Assembly: GCF_900111765.1 (NCBI RefSeq) | Contig: NZ_FOIB01000006.1 | Span: forward strand, 558,001-622,000 | Direction: 5' to 3' | DNA length: 64,000 nucleotides | DNA from: Myxococcus fulvus | Lineage (GTDB): Bacteria > Myxococcota > Myxococcia > Myxococcales > Myxococcaceae | Shown here: positions 8,943 to 16,762 of the stretch, piece after piece | Layout: every line of letters starts with the position of its first letter | How positions within the stretch are numbered: the stretch's first letter is position 1 | Position numbers and translations under genes: made by a program | The notes under the pieces: generated by a model | Database searches by the model: none | What the model saw: the letters and a program-made list of their open reading frames with translations, nothing else | Told to the model about the DNA's origin: nothing

Positions 8943-10151
8943 ATGCGTCCCGAATCGTCTTCGCGCTCCACCTCCTCGGGCCGGCAGTCGCGTCATCGCG
9001 TCGTCGCCGTGCTCGTGGGTGGGCTGTTGCTGATGTTGGTCGTGGGGGTGGTGGCCTCCAGGCGTGGGAATCCCGCGCCCTCGAATCCGGTGTCTGGGGT
9101 TGGCGTCGCGCCCGACGGGGGTGCCCCGCTTCGAGGTGCTCGCGCGGGTGGGCGGGCCTTGGCGGCTGCGGAGGATGAGGCCGTCGAGGCGGCGCCCCGG
9201 TACGACGCCACCACCTGCTGGCGGGAGCTGGAGCGCTTCAACGACGGCGTGAGCCTGGAGACGTTCCGCGAGTGGGCGGCGCCGCTGCTCGCGTCGAGAG
9301 ACCCGCTGGTCCGGATGTATCTCAAGGAGCGGCTGACGGAGCTCATCGGCGGCGACGCGGGCAAGGCGCGCGAGGTGTTGGAGTGGACGCGCGAGGCGGG
9401 GCCGAAGGAGTTCAAGGTCTTCGCGATGGCGCTGAAGGACTCGGATGCGGTGCACCTGCCGGAGGTGTCCCGGCGCATCCTGGAGCTGGGGTTGGATGTG
9501 GAGCTGTCGCCCGAGCGGCGCGCGGGGGTGTTGTCCGCGTTGGACACGCAGAAGCAGCTCTCTCCCGAAGCGCTGTCGAAGCTGTCGGACTTCGCCAAGG
9601 ACCCGGCCTCGGGTGAGGCGGGGTGGGCGGCGGCGCGGACCATCGCCCGGGTGATGAAGAACGACTACGGGCGCACGGCGAACGCGGGGCCCTACCTGGA
9701 CTCGCTGTTGACCATCGGCACGCAGTCGCTCGACGAGCACGTGCGCTACATGGCGCTCTCCACGCCGATGGAGACGGCGCCGGTGCTGGATGCGCGCGCC
9801 ACGGACGGCTACGCGAAGGTGCTCACCACCGAGGGCAGCCCCGACGCGCGCGGCGCCGCGGCGCACAACCTGGCCCTGTCCGAGGACCGGACGAAGGTGC
9901 TGGACACCTTCACGCGCGCCTTCGAGCCGGAGCAGGACGTGTGCGTGAGATGGGCGCTGTTCCGCTTCTCCGCGCGCGCGGCGGGACGGGAGGCGCTGCC
10001 CGTCATGGCGAAGATGGCGCTCATCGACCCGCGCTTCCAGCCGCTGTACCAGGACTTCGAGCGCATCTACGCCAGCGGCGTCGTGGACTTCGAGCGCGTG
10101 TGGAACGCGCTGGCGGACCAGGACCCCCTCGGCTGTCTCCACCACGACTGA
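8943..10151 (+). CDS. Membrane-anchored HEAT-repeat-like protein
   Basis: The 402-residue product has a basic N-terminus followed by one hydrophobic segment (VVAVLVGGLLLMLVVGVVA, about residues 20-40), either an uncleaved anchor or a signal. The rest is a series of amphipathic helix pairs (for example FREWAAPLLASRDPLVRMYLKERLTE and EAGWAAARTIARVMK) typical of HEAT/Armadillo-like solenoids, which act as protein-binding scaffolds. There is no catalytic motif. It is followed after 7 bases by a second HEAT-repeat gene, so the two are probably co-transcribed and may act together in the envelope. No partner can be deduced from the sequence. Confidence 0.75.
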   Translation: MRPESSSRSTSSGRQSRHRVVAVLVGGLLLMLVVGVVASRRGNPAPSNPVSGVGVAPDGGAPLRGARAGGRALAAAEDEAVEAAPRYDATTCWRELERFNDGVSLETFREWAAPLLASRDPLVRMYLKERLTELIGGDAGKAREVLEWTREAGPKEFKVFAMALKDSDAVHLPEVSRRILELGLDVELSPERRAGVLSALDTQKQLSPEALSKLSDFAKDPASGEAGWAAARTIARVMKNDYGRTANAGPYLDSLLTIGTQSLDEHVRYMALSTPMETAPVLDARATDGYAKVLTTEGSPDARGAAAHNLALSEDRTKVLDTFTRAFEPEQDVCVRWALFRFSARAAGREALPVMAKMALIDPRFQPLYQDFERIYASGVVDFERVWNALADQDPLGCLHHD

Positions 10152-10158
10152 GCCCCCC

Positions 10159-11139
10159 ATGACGCGCACCTCGTCTCCTCTCCGGGCCGTTCGCCTGCTG
10201 GCCCTGTCGTCACTCCTGCTGTCCCTCCCGGCCCCGGCCGCGCCTCCTCCCGAGCTCCAGCCGGAGACGTGCTCGGTGGAGGGGCTGATGGACTCCATCC
10301 GTCGCGGGCTCCAGTCGAAGTCGCCCGCGTACCGGCGCTACCTGCGCGAGCTGTTGAAGGAGTCCGCCGTCACGCTGCCCGAGGCGCAGCTGCGCGCGGC
10401 CTTCGAGCGCGAGACGGAGCCCGTCATGGTGGAGCACCTGGCGGCGGCCCTGGCGGCGAAGACGGACCGGGGCGAGAGCCCGGGCACGCTCCAACTCGTG
10501 GCGAAGCGCGCGCTCGGGGACGCGGACCCGGCGGTGCGTGCGGCCGCCACGCGCGCGCTGCGGCGCACGAGCGCGGAGGAGCACACCGGGGACATGTACT
10601 CGCGGCTGGTGCGGGACGCCTCGCCCCAGGTCCGCGAGGAGGCCGCCACGAACCTCATCGAGGACAACCAGTTCGTCTACGCGGGGATGCACGGGCCGTC
10701 GTCGGACCTGGCGGTGGCGGCGGCCGCGGCGTCCAGCGACCCGAAGGTGACGGCGAGAATCCTGGGCAACATCTCCACCGCGGCCATTGGCGCGGGTTCC
10801 GCTGGGGCCCTGCACACGCTGCTGGGCAGCGATGACGCGCAGGTGCGCGCGTCGGCGGCGACGGCGCTGGGTGGGGTGCCCGCGTCGGAGATGGCGCGCG
10901 CGCGTCAGACGCTCGGGGCGCTGTACCGCGCCGAACAGGACGTGGGTGTGCGGACGGCCATCCTCCAGAGCCTCGCGCGGCTGGGGTTCCAGAGCGCGGT
11001 GCCGGAGCTTCGGGCGCTGCGGAGTGTCGACCCGCGGCTGGTCGCCGAGGTCGATGCCTGGGTTGGTGCGTTGAGTACCGGTCTTCAGGAGTGGAGCCTG
11101 CTCCTGAGGGAGAAGCAGCGGTTGCGTCAGGCTCGCTGA
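10159..11139 (+). CDS. Exported HEAT-repeat protein
   Basis: This 326-residue protein has a signal peptide (LLALSSLLLSLPAPAAP). Tandem helical repeats with the HEAT signature then follow (DADPAVRAAATRALRR, DASPQVREEAATNLIED, SDDAQVRASAATALGG, EQDVGVRTAILQSLARLG). Each repeat has the typical D-x-V-R-A-A-A pattern. It is translated 7 bases after the preceding HEAT protein and is likely its periplasmic partner. The function is unknown. Confidence 0.8.
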   Translation: MTRTSSPLRAVRLLALSSLLLSLPAPAAPPPELQPETCSVEGLMDSIRRGLQSKSPAYRRYLRELLKESAVTLPEAQLRAAFERETEPVMVEHLAAALAAKTDRGESPGTLQLVAKRALGDADPAVRAAATRALRRTSAEEHTGDMYSRLVRDASPQVREEAATNLIEDNQFVYAGMHGPSSDLAVAAAAASSDPKVTARILGNISTAAIGAGSAGALHTLLGSDDAQVRASAATALGGVPASEMARARQTLGALYRAEQDVGVRTAILQSLARLGFQSAVPELRALRSVDPRLVAEVDAWVGALSTGLQEWSLLLREKQRLRQAR

Positions 11140-11186
11140 GCAGCAGTCCTTCTGGGGGCCGCACAGTCGGCCCGAAAGGAACAACG

Positions 11187-11705
11187 ATGCGTAGCTCCAA
11201 GTCGCGCCTGATGGCGCTGGCGGCCCTGGTCTCCATTCCCACGGCCGCGTTCGCGTACACCGCCGTGGCGCCGTATCCGAGCACCGTGACGGCCACCACG
11301 TACTACTCGAGCGGCACGTACCACGGCGCCGTGGACGTGGCGAACTCGCGCTGCAACTACTGGGGGGCCCAGACGGGCGTGTCCGCCACCGTCTACTGGA
11401 ACGTGACGGTGCGCACCTCGGGCGTGGTGTGCAACGGCAACGGCAGCGGCAACCAGAACGAGGCGAAGCTCAACCTCGGCAGCGGTTGGTCCTTCCGTCA
11501 GTGGCATTGGATCAAGACCAGTGACTCGTATGACCGCACGTGCAACCGCTGCCAGGTCGGCAACCTGGGCGGCACGGGCAACGCCACCGGTCCCCACTCC
11601 CACTTCCAGAAGGACCAGTACGGCACCAAGAACACGTCCTGGTACTCCTCGTACACGTCGAAGGGCGAGGCCTTGGACCGTGGTGAGCTGATGGGCTACA
11701 TCTAA
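11187..11705 (+). CDS. Secreted M23-like (LasA-type) peptidase homologue
   Basis: A 172-residue preprotein has a signal peptide ending AAFA at residue 23 and a GAAAGGA ribosome-binding site. The mature protein shows the M23 metallopeptidase pattern: HGAVD (His46-x3-Asp50) and, about 90 residues later, a His-Ser-His (around 137-139, in GPHSHFQ). In the family these bind zinc and cleave glycine bonds in peptidoglycan cross-bridges. Four cysteines (around NSRC, GVVC, TCNRC) could form disulfides. The protein is shorter than typical M23 enzymes but resembles a minimal catalytic domain. In a predator it may lyse prey cell walls. Enzymatic activity is inferred. Confidence 0.7.
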   Translation: MRSSKSRLMALAALVSIPTAAFAYTAVAPYPSTVTATTYYSSGTYHGAVDVANSRCNYWGAQTGVSATVYWNVTVRTSGVVCNGNGSGNQNEAKLNLGSGWSFRQWHWIKTSDSYDRTCNRCQVGNLGGTGNATGPHSHFQKDQYGTKNTSWYSSYTSKGEALDRGELMGYI

Positions 11706-11710
11706 CCGAA

Positions 11711-11765
11711 GCCCCGCACCGGCCAGGGAAGCGGGGCGTCGTGTTCCTCCTCCCTGGCCCGGTGC
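11711..11765 (+). terminator. Two mutually exclusive hairpins after the M23-like gene
   Basis: Hairpin A pairs GCCCCGC (11711-11717) with GCGGGGC (11731-11737). Hairpin B pairs 11716-11729 with 11751-11765, 14 base pairs with a single bulged C. The two overlap and cannot form together, as in an attenuator. There is no U-run. The simplest role is termination behind the M23-like gene; read-through control of the kinase gene downstream is possible. Confidence 0.5.
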
Positions 11766-11919
11766 CCCTGCGTCAACTTGACGCGCTCGCGGACCGGGGG
11801 CTTACGGGTTACAAGGGGGCGTGTTCCGCCCGCCCTCCGACTCGCAGGCGGCCCCGCGTGGCTCGCCGGCGTCGAGACCACCTCCGCCTCGCTCCGCGTT
11901 CCACCGCTCCGCGCAGGAC

Positions 11920-13203
11920 ATGGTGGACCTGCTGTCGTCCAGCGCGATTGCGCTGCGCTGGCTGGCGCGCCTGCGCTGGCACGCCGTGGCGGGCACGGGG
12001 CTCACCATCATCGTGGCCGTGCGGGGGCTGAAGCTGGACCTGCCGGTGGTGCCGCTGCTCGCGCTGGTGGCGACGACGGGCGTGTCCAACCTGCTCCTGA
12101 CGCTGTGGCTGCGCCGGGGGCCGGTGGTGAAGACGCACCACCTGGGCGGCGTGCTCGCGTTCGACACGATGCTGCTGACGGCGATGCTCGCGCTCTCCGG
12201 CGGGCCGGACAACCCGTTCGCCATGCTGTACCTGGTGCACGTGTCGCTGGCGGCGCTCGTGCTGGGGCGGCGCTGGATCGTCTGCCTGTCCATGCTGTCC
12301 GTGCTGGGGCCCATGCTGCTGATGCAGTGGCACGTGCCGCTGGCGGAGGTGGCGCATGTCGCCAGCCCCATGCCGCCGCACTCGCGCCATGTGCTGGGGC
12401 TGTGGGTCGCCTTCTCGCTGACGGTGATGCTCATCGCGCTGATGGTGGCGCGGGTGTCCGCAGCGCTGAGGGACCGACAGGAGGCGCTGGTGCGCGCCCA
12501 GTTGCTCGCGGCGCGGGCGGAGAAGCTGGCCTCGCTGAGCACGCTGGCGGCGGGCGCGGCGCACGAGCTGGGCTCTCCGTTGGGCACCATCGCCATCGCG
12601 GCGAACGAGCTGGAGGCGCTCATCCAGGAGGAGCCCAACGAGGCGCTCGAGGACGCGCGGCTCATCCGTGACCAGGTGGAGCGCTGCCGGGACATCCTGG
12701 AGCGGATGAGCGCTCGCGCGGGGCAGACCTACGGCGAGGTGCCCGAGCGCACCACGACGGGCGCGGTGCTCGGGCTGCTGCGCGAGCAGCTGTCGGCCGG
12801 AGAGCTGTCGCGGCTGCGCTTCACGGAAGGCCCCGACGTGTCGCTCTTCTTCCCCACGCGCGGGCTGGTGCAGGTGCTGGCCAACCTGGTGCGCAACGCG
12901 CTGCACGCGAGCGAGGCGTCGCAGGCGCCGGTCACGTTGAGCGTGCACGGCGACGCGGAGGGCACCGCCTTCGTGGTGGAGGACCAGGGCACGGGCATCC
13001 CCCGCGAGGTGCTGGAGCGCGTGGGCGAGCCGTTCTTCACCACCAAGCCGGCGGGGCAGGGCATGGGGCTGGGGTTGTTCCTGGGGCAGACCTTCGCGGA
13101 GCTGTGCGGGGGACGACTGGAGCTGGATACGGAGGAGGGCCGGGGCACTCGCGCCACGCTCGTGCTGCCGTGCCGGAGGGAGCCTGTGCATGCAGCGGCC
13201 TGA
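11920..13203 (+). CDS. RegB/PrrB-like redox sensor histidine kinase
   Basis: From the ATG at 11920 the protein has 427 residues: about six transmembrane helices (residues 20-185), then a dimerisation domain with the H-box AAGAAHELGSPLGTIA (His about 214) and an HATPase domain (NLVRNALHASE, EDQGTGI, GQGMGLGLFLGQ). Between two helices lies GGPDNPF (about 93-99), the ubiquinone-binding heptad that is the hallmark of RegB/PrrB/ActS. It senses the quinone-pool redox state. A longer frame begins at GTG 11821 but adds a Pro/Ser-rich tail that looks untranslated. It overlaps the cognate regulator by 14 bases. I do not see the redox cysteine typical of RegB next to the H-box. Confidence 0.88.
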   Translation: MVDLLSSSAIALRWLARLRWHAVAGTGLTIIVAVRGLKLDLPVVPLLALVATTGVSNLLLTLWLRRGPVVKTHHLGGVLAFDTMLLTAMLALSGGPDNPFAMLYLVHVSLAALVLGRRWIVCLSMLSVLGPMLLMQWHVPLAEVAHVASPMPPHSRHVLGLWVAFSLTVMLIALMVARVSAALRDRQEALVRAQLLAARAEKLASLSTLAAGAAHELGSPLGTIAIAANELEALIQEEPNEALEDARLIRDQVERCRDILERMSARAGQTYGEVPERTTTGAVLGLLREQLSAGELSRLRFTEGPDVSLFFPTRGLVQVLANLVRNALHASEASQAPVTLSVHGDAEGTAFVVEDQGTGIPREVLERVGEPFFTTKPAGQGMGLGLFLGQTFAELCGGRLELDTEEGRGTRATLVLPCRREPVHAAA

Positions 13204-13741
13204 GACCTCCGCGGTGGTGCTCGTCATCGACGACGACGAGCCCTATCGCGAGCGACTGGTGCGCGCCTTCGGGCGCAAGGGCTTCACCGCGCACGGCGTG
13301 GGCAGCGCGAAGGAGGCGCTCGAGCTGGCGCCGTCGGTGCGCCCCGGCTACGCGGTCATCGACCTGAAGCTGCCGGACGGCTCCGGGTTGGACCTGGTGC
13401 GCGAGCTCAAGGCGCTGGACGCGCGCACGACGATGGTGGTCCTCACCGGCTACGGGAGCATCGCCACGGCGGTGGAGGCCGTGCGCCGCGGGGCCACGCA
13501 CTACCTCTCCAAGCCCGTGGACGTGGACGACATCCTGCTGGCCTTCGCGGGCGCCACGCTGCCCGCCGGCGAGGCCGCGGCCCTGGAGCACCAGGTGCCT
13601 TCGCTGGCGCGCGCGGAGTGGGAGCACATCCAGCGGGTGCTCGCGGACTGTGGCGGCAACATCTCCCAGGCCGCCCGCCTGCTGCGCATCCAGCGCCGCA
13701 GCCTCCAGCGCAAGCTGTCCAAGCACCCCGTGCGGCAGTGA
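13190..13741 (+). CDS. RegA/PrrA-like response regulator
   Basis: The 183-residue cytosolic regulator has an N-terminal receiver domain (VVLVIDDDEPYRERL; phospho-acceptor Asp in YAVIDLKLPDGSG; LTGYGSI; LSKPVDVDD). A proline-poor linker and a Fis-type helix-turn-helix at the C-terminus follow (HIQRVLADCGGNISQAARLLRIQRRSLQRKLSK). This is the RegA/PrrA/ActR architecture, shorter than NtrC because it has no AAA+ domain. It is translationally coupled to the RegB-like kinase and is its obvious partner. In relatives the pair controls respiration and other redox-linked functions, which fits the redox operon that begins 64 bases downstream. Control of that operon is inferred. Confidence 0.92.
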   Translation: MQRPETSAVVLVIDDDEPYRERLVRAFGRKGFTAHGVGSAKEALELAPSVRPGYAVIDLKLPDGSGLDLVRELKALDARTTMVVLTGYGSIATAVEAVRRGATHYLSKPVDVDDILLAFAGATLPAGEAAALEHQVPSLARAEWEHIQRVLADCGGNISQAARLLRIQRRSLQRKLSKHPVRQ

Positions 13742-13804
13742 GGCGACGCGGGGTGCGTCACCAAGACGCACGATGCGGCTCGCGCCCTTCGTTAGTGTGG
13801 TGGG

Positions 13805-14851
13805 GTGCGCATCGTCTGTCTCCTCGTCCTCGTCCTCTTCGCTCCGGGGTGTGAGCGTCGCTCTTCACGCGAGAGCGCCGGCTGGAAGGCCGTGGAGGGC
13901 GGCATCGTCTGCGAGGGCGGAGGGCTGCAGCACCTGGCCTGCACGGGCCTGTACGGCGAGGGTGGCAAGGGCTGGGAGAAGCGCGCGGTGGCCGCCGGGA
14001 TTCGCGCCTTCGAGCCCGGCCTCCAGCTCTGGAGCGACGGGCTGGAGAAGTCGCGCTTCATCCAGCTGCCGCCCGGGACGCGCATCGACACGTCGCGCCC
14101 GGACGAGTGGCGCTTTCCGCCCGGCACGAAGCTCTGGAAGGAGTTCCGCTGGAAGGGAAAGCCCATCGAGACGCGGCTGTTGTGGAAGAAGCCCGAGGGC
14201 AAGTGGCTGCGGACGACGTACCGGTGGAGTGACGACGGCCAGCAGGCCACCGAGCTCACCGACGGCGAGAAGAACGTGCCGGGGACACCGGGCCATGAAA
14301 TCCCGAGCCAGGTGGACTGCCTGACGTGCCACGGAGGGCGCGAGGACGAGGTGCTCGGCTTCGAGGCCGTGGCGCTCGGGCATGAGGCGGCGCGGGGACT
14401 GACGCTGGCGAAGTTGGTGGAGGAGGGCCAGCTCACCCATCCTCCCGAGCCCGCGCCTCGAATCCCTGGCAGCGAGGTGGACCGCGCGGCGCTGGGCTAC
14501 CTTCACATGAACTGCGGCGTGTCCTGCCACAACGCCAACCCGCTGGCGCTGGGCGGAGGCGGCGGGCTGATGTTGCGCCTGGAGGCCGCGGAGCTGGGCT
14601 CCGTGCACCTGACGGATGCGTGGAAGACGGCGGTGGGCGTGCGCTCCATCTTCCGCACCACGGGCCTGTTTGGAGACGCGGTGCCCCGCATCGCTCCGGG
14701 GGATGTGAAGCGCAGCACCTTGTTCCATCGGATGAGCGCTCGCGGACTTCCCGTCCAGATGCCGCCCATCGGCACCCACGTGGTGGACGAGCAGGGACGC
14801 GGGGTGCTCCAGCGCTGGATTGAGTCCATGCCCACCACGGCGGAGAGGTGA
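13805..14851 (+). CDS. Diheme cytochrome c-like lipoprotein with a CX3CH site
   Basis: The 348-residue protein starts at a GTG with a lipoprotein signal (LLVLVLFAPGC). It carries two candidate heme-binding motifs: CLTCH in the middle and NCGVSCHN (Cys-x3-Cys-His) about 65 residues later. The rest matches exported diheme cytochrome-like proteins that contain FEPGLQLWSDG and end in a MPPIGTHVVD segment. The second heme site has three rather than two residues between the cysteines, which is unusual. It is the first gene of a run of redox genes; the next start overlaps its stop (GTGA). It probably acts as an electron carrier on the periplasmic side. Confidence 0.75.
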   Translation: MRIVCLLVLVLFAPGCERRSSRESAGWKAVEGGIVCEGGGLQHLACTGLYGEGGKGWEKRAVAAGIRAFEPGLQLWSDGLEKSRFIQLPPGTRIDTSRPDEWRFPPGTKLWKEFRWKGKPIETRLLWKKPEGKWLRTTYRWSDDGQQATELTDGEKNVPGTPGHEIPSQVDCLTCHGGREDEVLGFEAVALGHEAARGLTLAKLVEEGQLTHPPEPAPRIPGSEVDRAALGYLHMNCGVSCHNANPLALGGGGGLMLRLEAAELGSVHLTDAWKTAVGVRSIFRTTGLFGDAVPRIAPGDVKRSTLFHRMSARGLPVQMPPIGTHVVDEQGRGVLQRWIESMPTTAER

Positions 14852-15327
14852 GCGTGGGCACGTACCCGGTGGTGCTCTTCCTTCATTCGTGGGTGCGCTG
14901 GGCGGTGGTGCTGCTGGGCGTGCTCGCGCTGGTCAGGGCGCTTGGGGGCTGGCGCGGGGGGCGGGAGTGGACGCGCGGGGACCGGCGGCTCCAGGTGTTC
15001 TGCGTGTCCGCTTTCGACACGCAGATGTTGTTGGGGATGGTGCTCTATTCGGGCGTGAGCCCGTTCACGCCGTTCTCGCTGGAGGGTGGCCTGCGCGAGA
15101 GCCTGTCCCACCCGACGCTGCGCTTCTTCGGTCTCGAGCACCCGGCCCTGATGCTGCTGGCGTTGGTCGCAACGCACGTGGGGTCCGCGGTGAGCCAGCG
15201 CGCGGAGGTGTCCGTTTCGCGGCACCGCGCCTGGGCCCTGGGGCTGCTCGTCGCGATGTGCCTGGTCGCGTGCGCCATCCCGTGGGCCGGGTTGTCCCAT
15301 GGTCGTCCCCTGTTTCGAGGTCTCTGA
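14848..15327 (+). CDS. Four-helix membrane protein, possible b-type cytochrome
   Basis: This 159-residue integral membrane protein starts at a GTG that overlaps the stop of the preceding cytochrome gene, so translation is coupled. Four hydrophobic segments are visible. Histidines lie in or next to helices (FLHSWVRW, LEHPALM, ATHVGSA), which could ligate heme as in small cytochrome b-like proteins. I do not recognise the family with certainty. Its position between cytochrome genes argues for a quinone- or cytochrome-linked electron transfer role. Confidence 0.7.
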   Translation: MSVGTYPVVLFLHSWVRWAVVLLGVLALVRALGGWRGGREWTRGDRRLQVFCVSAFDTQMLLGMVLYSGVSPFTPFSLEGGLRESLSHPTLRFFGLEHPALMLLALVATHVGSAVSQRAEVSVSRHRAWALGLLVAMCLVACAIPWAGLSHGRPLFRGL

Positions 15328-15338
15328 GGTCCTCACCC

Positions 15339-15536
15339 ATGTATGACTTCCTCTGGATGATGTTCGTGGTGGCTCCCTCGGTGCCCCGGGCGCCGAGCCC
15401 CAAGCGAGCGCCGAGGGCCGTGCTGTCGGAGCGGACCCGTCAGGGGTCTCGCGAGGCGCCTCCCTCGCCTCCGGTGCGGCGTGCTCGACGCCCGGTGGGC
15501 AAGACGCGTCGTCCTCGTGACCCCGCCGCACGGTGA
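15339..15536 (+). CDS. Possible 65-residue membrane/basic peptide
   Basis: An ATG 11 bases after the preceding gene opens a 65-codon frame. The product begins MYDFLWMMFVVAPS and continues into an Arg/Pro/Ser-rich basic tail. GAGG lies about 10 bases upstream. The hydrophobic start and the position inside the operon support translation. The composition of the tail could equally be that of a random GC-rich frame. No family is recognised. Confidence 0.3.
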   Translation: MYDFLWMMFVVAPSVPRAPSPKRAPRAVLSERTRQGSREAPPSPPVRRARRPVGKTRRPRDPAAR

Positions 15537-15637
15537 AGCGGGAAAGGGGCGTGTGACTCCCACCTCCACGTTCAGTGGTGGGAGTCCATGGAACATTCGG
15601 CTTGAGCAGGGGGGCGACATGCCAGAACCTTGTCGCG

Positions 15638-16291
15638 ATGAAGCTTGCCCTTCCGGTCATGGCCTCCGTGTTCTTCCTCGCGGGCGCCGGAGGATGTCGG
15701 CGTCAGCCCGATACCGAGGCTGCGCAGTGGGAGCCGCTTCCGCGGGTCGACGCCCGCGAGCTGCGCTCCCTGGACATGTTCCAGCGCATCGAGGACCCGA
15801 AGCAGCGCTCCCGGGCGCTGTTCCTCGAAGCCAGTCGCGTGCTGCTGCATCCGCGCTGCGCGAACTGCCATCCGGACGGGGACAGCCCCTTCCAGGAGAT
15901 GGGCTTCAAGCCGCATGACCCGCCCGTGACGCGAGGCCCCGAGGGCTTCGGCGTCGTGGGCATGGAGTGCGCGGGCTGTCATCAGGACCGCAACCAGGCG
16001 CTGACGCGCGTGCCAGGGGCGCCGAACTGGCACCTGGCGCCGCTGTCCATGGCCTGGGTGGGCAAGAGCCCCCGGCAGGTGTGCGAGCAGCTCAAGGACC
16101 CCGCGAGGAACGGAGGCAAGACGTTGGCGCAAATCGTCGAGCACAACGCGCATGACGAGCTGGTGGCGTGGGGGTGGACGCCGGGCTCCGGGCGGGAGCC
16201 CGCGCCGGGCACCCAGGAACAGTTCGGCGCGCTGGTGGGCGCGTGGGTGGAGACGGGCGCGGAGTGCCCCAGCGAGGAGGCGCGGCCATGA
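15638..16291 (+). CDS. Diheme c-type cytochrome lipoprotein
   Basis: The 217-residue protein has a lipoprotein signal (FFLAGAGGC). It has two classical heme motifs, CANCH (about residue 77) and CAGCH (about 113), the first preceded by VLLHPRC. The stop overlaps the ATG of the 2Fe-2S subunit gene (ATGA), so it belongs to the oxidoreductase operon. It most likely accepts electrons from the IorA/IorB-type enzyme in the periplasm and passes them to the respiratory chain. The methionine or histidine sixth ligands cannot be assigned by eye. Confidence 0.85.
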   Translation: MKLALPVMASVFFLAGAGGCRRQPDTEAAQWEPLPRVDARELRSLDMFQRIEDPKQRSRALFLEASRVLLHPRCANCHPDGDSPFQEMGFKPHDPPVTRGPEGFGVVGMECAGCHQDRNQALTRVPGAPNWHLAPLSMAWVGKSPRQVCEQLKDPARNGGKTLAQIVEHNAHDELVAWGWTPGSGREPAPGTQEQFGALVGAWVETGAECPSEEARP

Positions 16292-16752
16292 GCATTCGCG
16301 TGAAGGTCAACGGCGTGGACCAGGTGCTGGACGTGGACCCGGAGATGCCGCTGTTGTGGGCGCTGCGCGACGTGCTCGGGCTCACCGGGACGAAGTACGG
16401 CTGCGGAGAGGCGCTGTGTGGCGCGTGCAGCGTGCACCTGGACGGGCAGGTGGTGCGCGCGTGCGTGACGCCCATCCGCCGCGCGGACGGGCACAGCGTC
16501 ACCACCATCGAGGGCCTGTCGCCCGACGGGAGCCATCCGCTCCAGCGCGCGTGGGTGGAGATGGGCGTGCCGCAGTGCGGGTTCTGCCAGTCGGGACAGC
16601 TGATGTGCGCGGCGGCGCTGCTGGTGAAGAAGCCGCGGCCGACGGACCAGGACATCGACCAGTCGCTCGCGGGCAACCTCTGCCGCTGTGGGACGTACAC
16701 GCGCATCCGCGCGGCCGTGAAGAAGGCCGCGGGCACGCCCGACGCGAAGTGA
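16288..16752 (+). CDS. iorA: 2Fe-2S subunit of xanthine-dehydrogenase-family oxidoreductase (IorA-like)
   Basis: This 154-residue electron-transfer subunit carries two [2Fe-2S] clusters. The plant-ferredoxin type cluster uses Cys39, Cys44, Cys47 and Cys59 (YGCGEALCGACSVH). The second uses Cys97, Cys100, Cys132 and Cys134 (CGFCQSGQ and LCRCGTY). Length and motifs fit the alpha subunit of isoquinoline 1-oxidoreductase and aldehyde oxidases without an FAD subunit. It is coupled to the upstream cytochrome gene and followed after 10 bases by the molybdenum subunit, which shows a Tat signal, so the complex is probably folded in the cytosol and exported as a unit. Confidence 0.95.
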   Translation: MSIRVKVNGVDQVLDVDPEMPLLWALRDVLGLTGTKYGCGEALCGACSVHLDGQVVRACVTPIRRADGHSVTTIEGLSPDGSHPLQRAWVEMGVPQCGFCQSGQLMCAAALLVKKPRPTDQDIDQSLAGNLCRCGTYTRIRAAVKKAAGTPDAK

Positions 16753-16762
16753 CGAGGACGCG

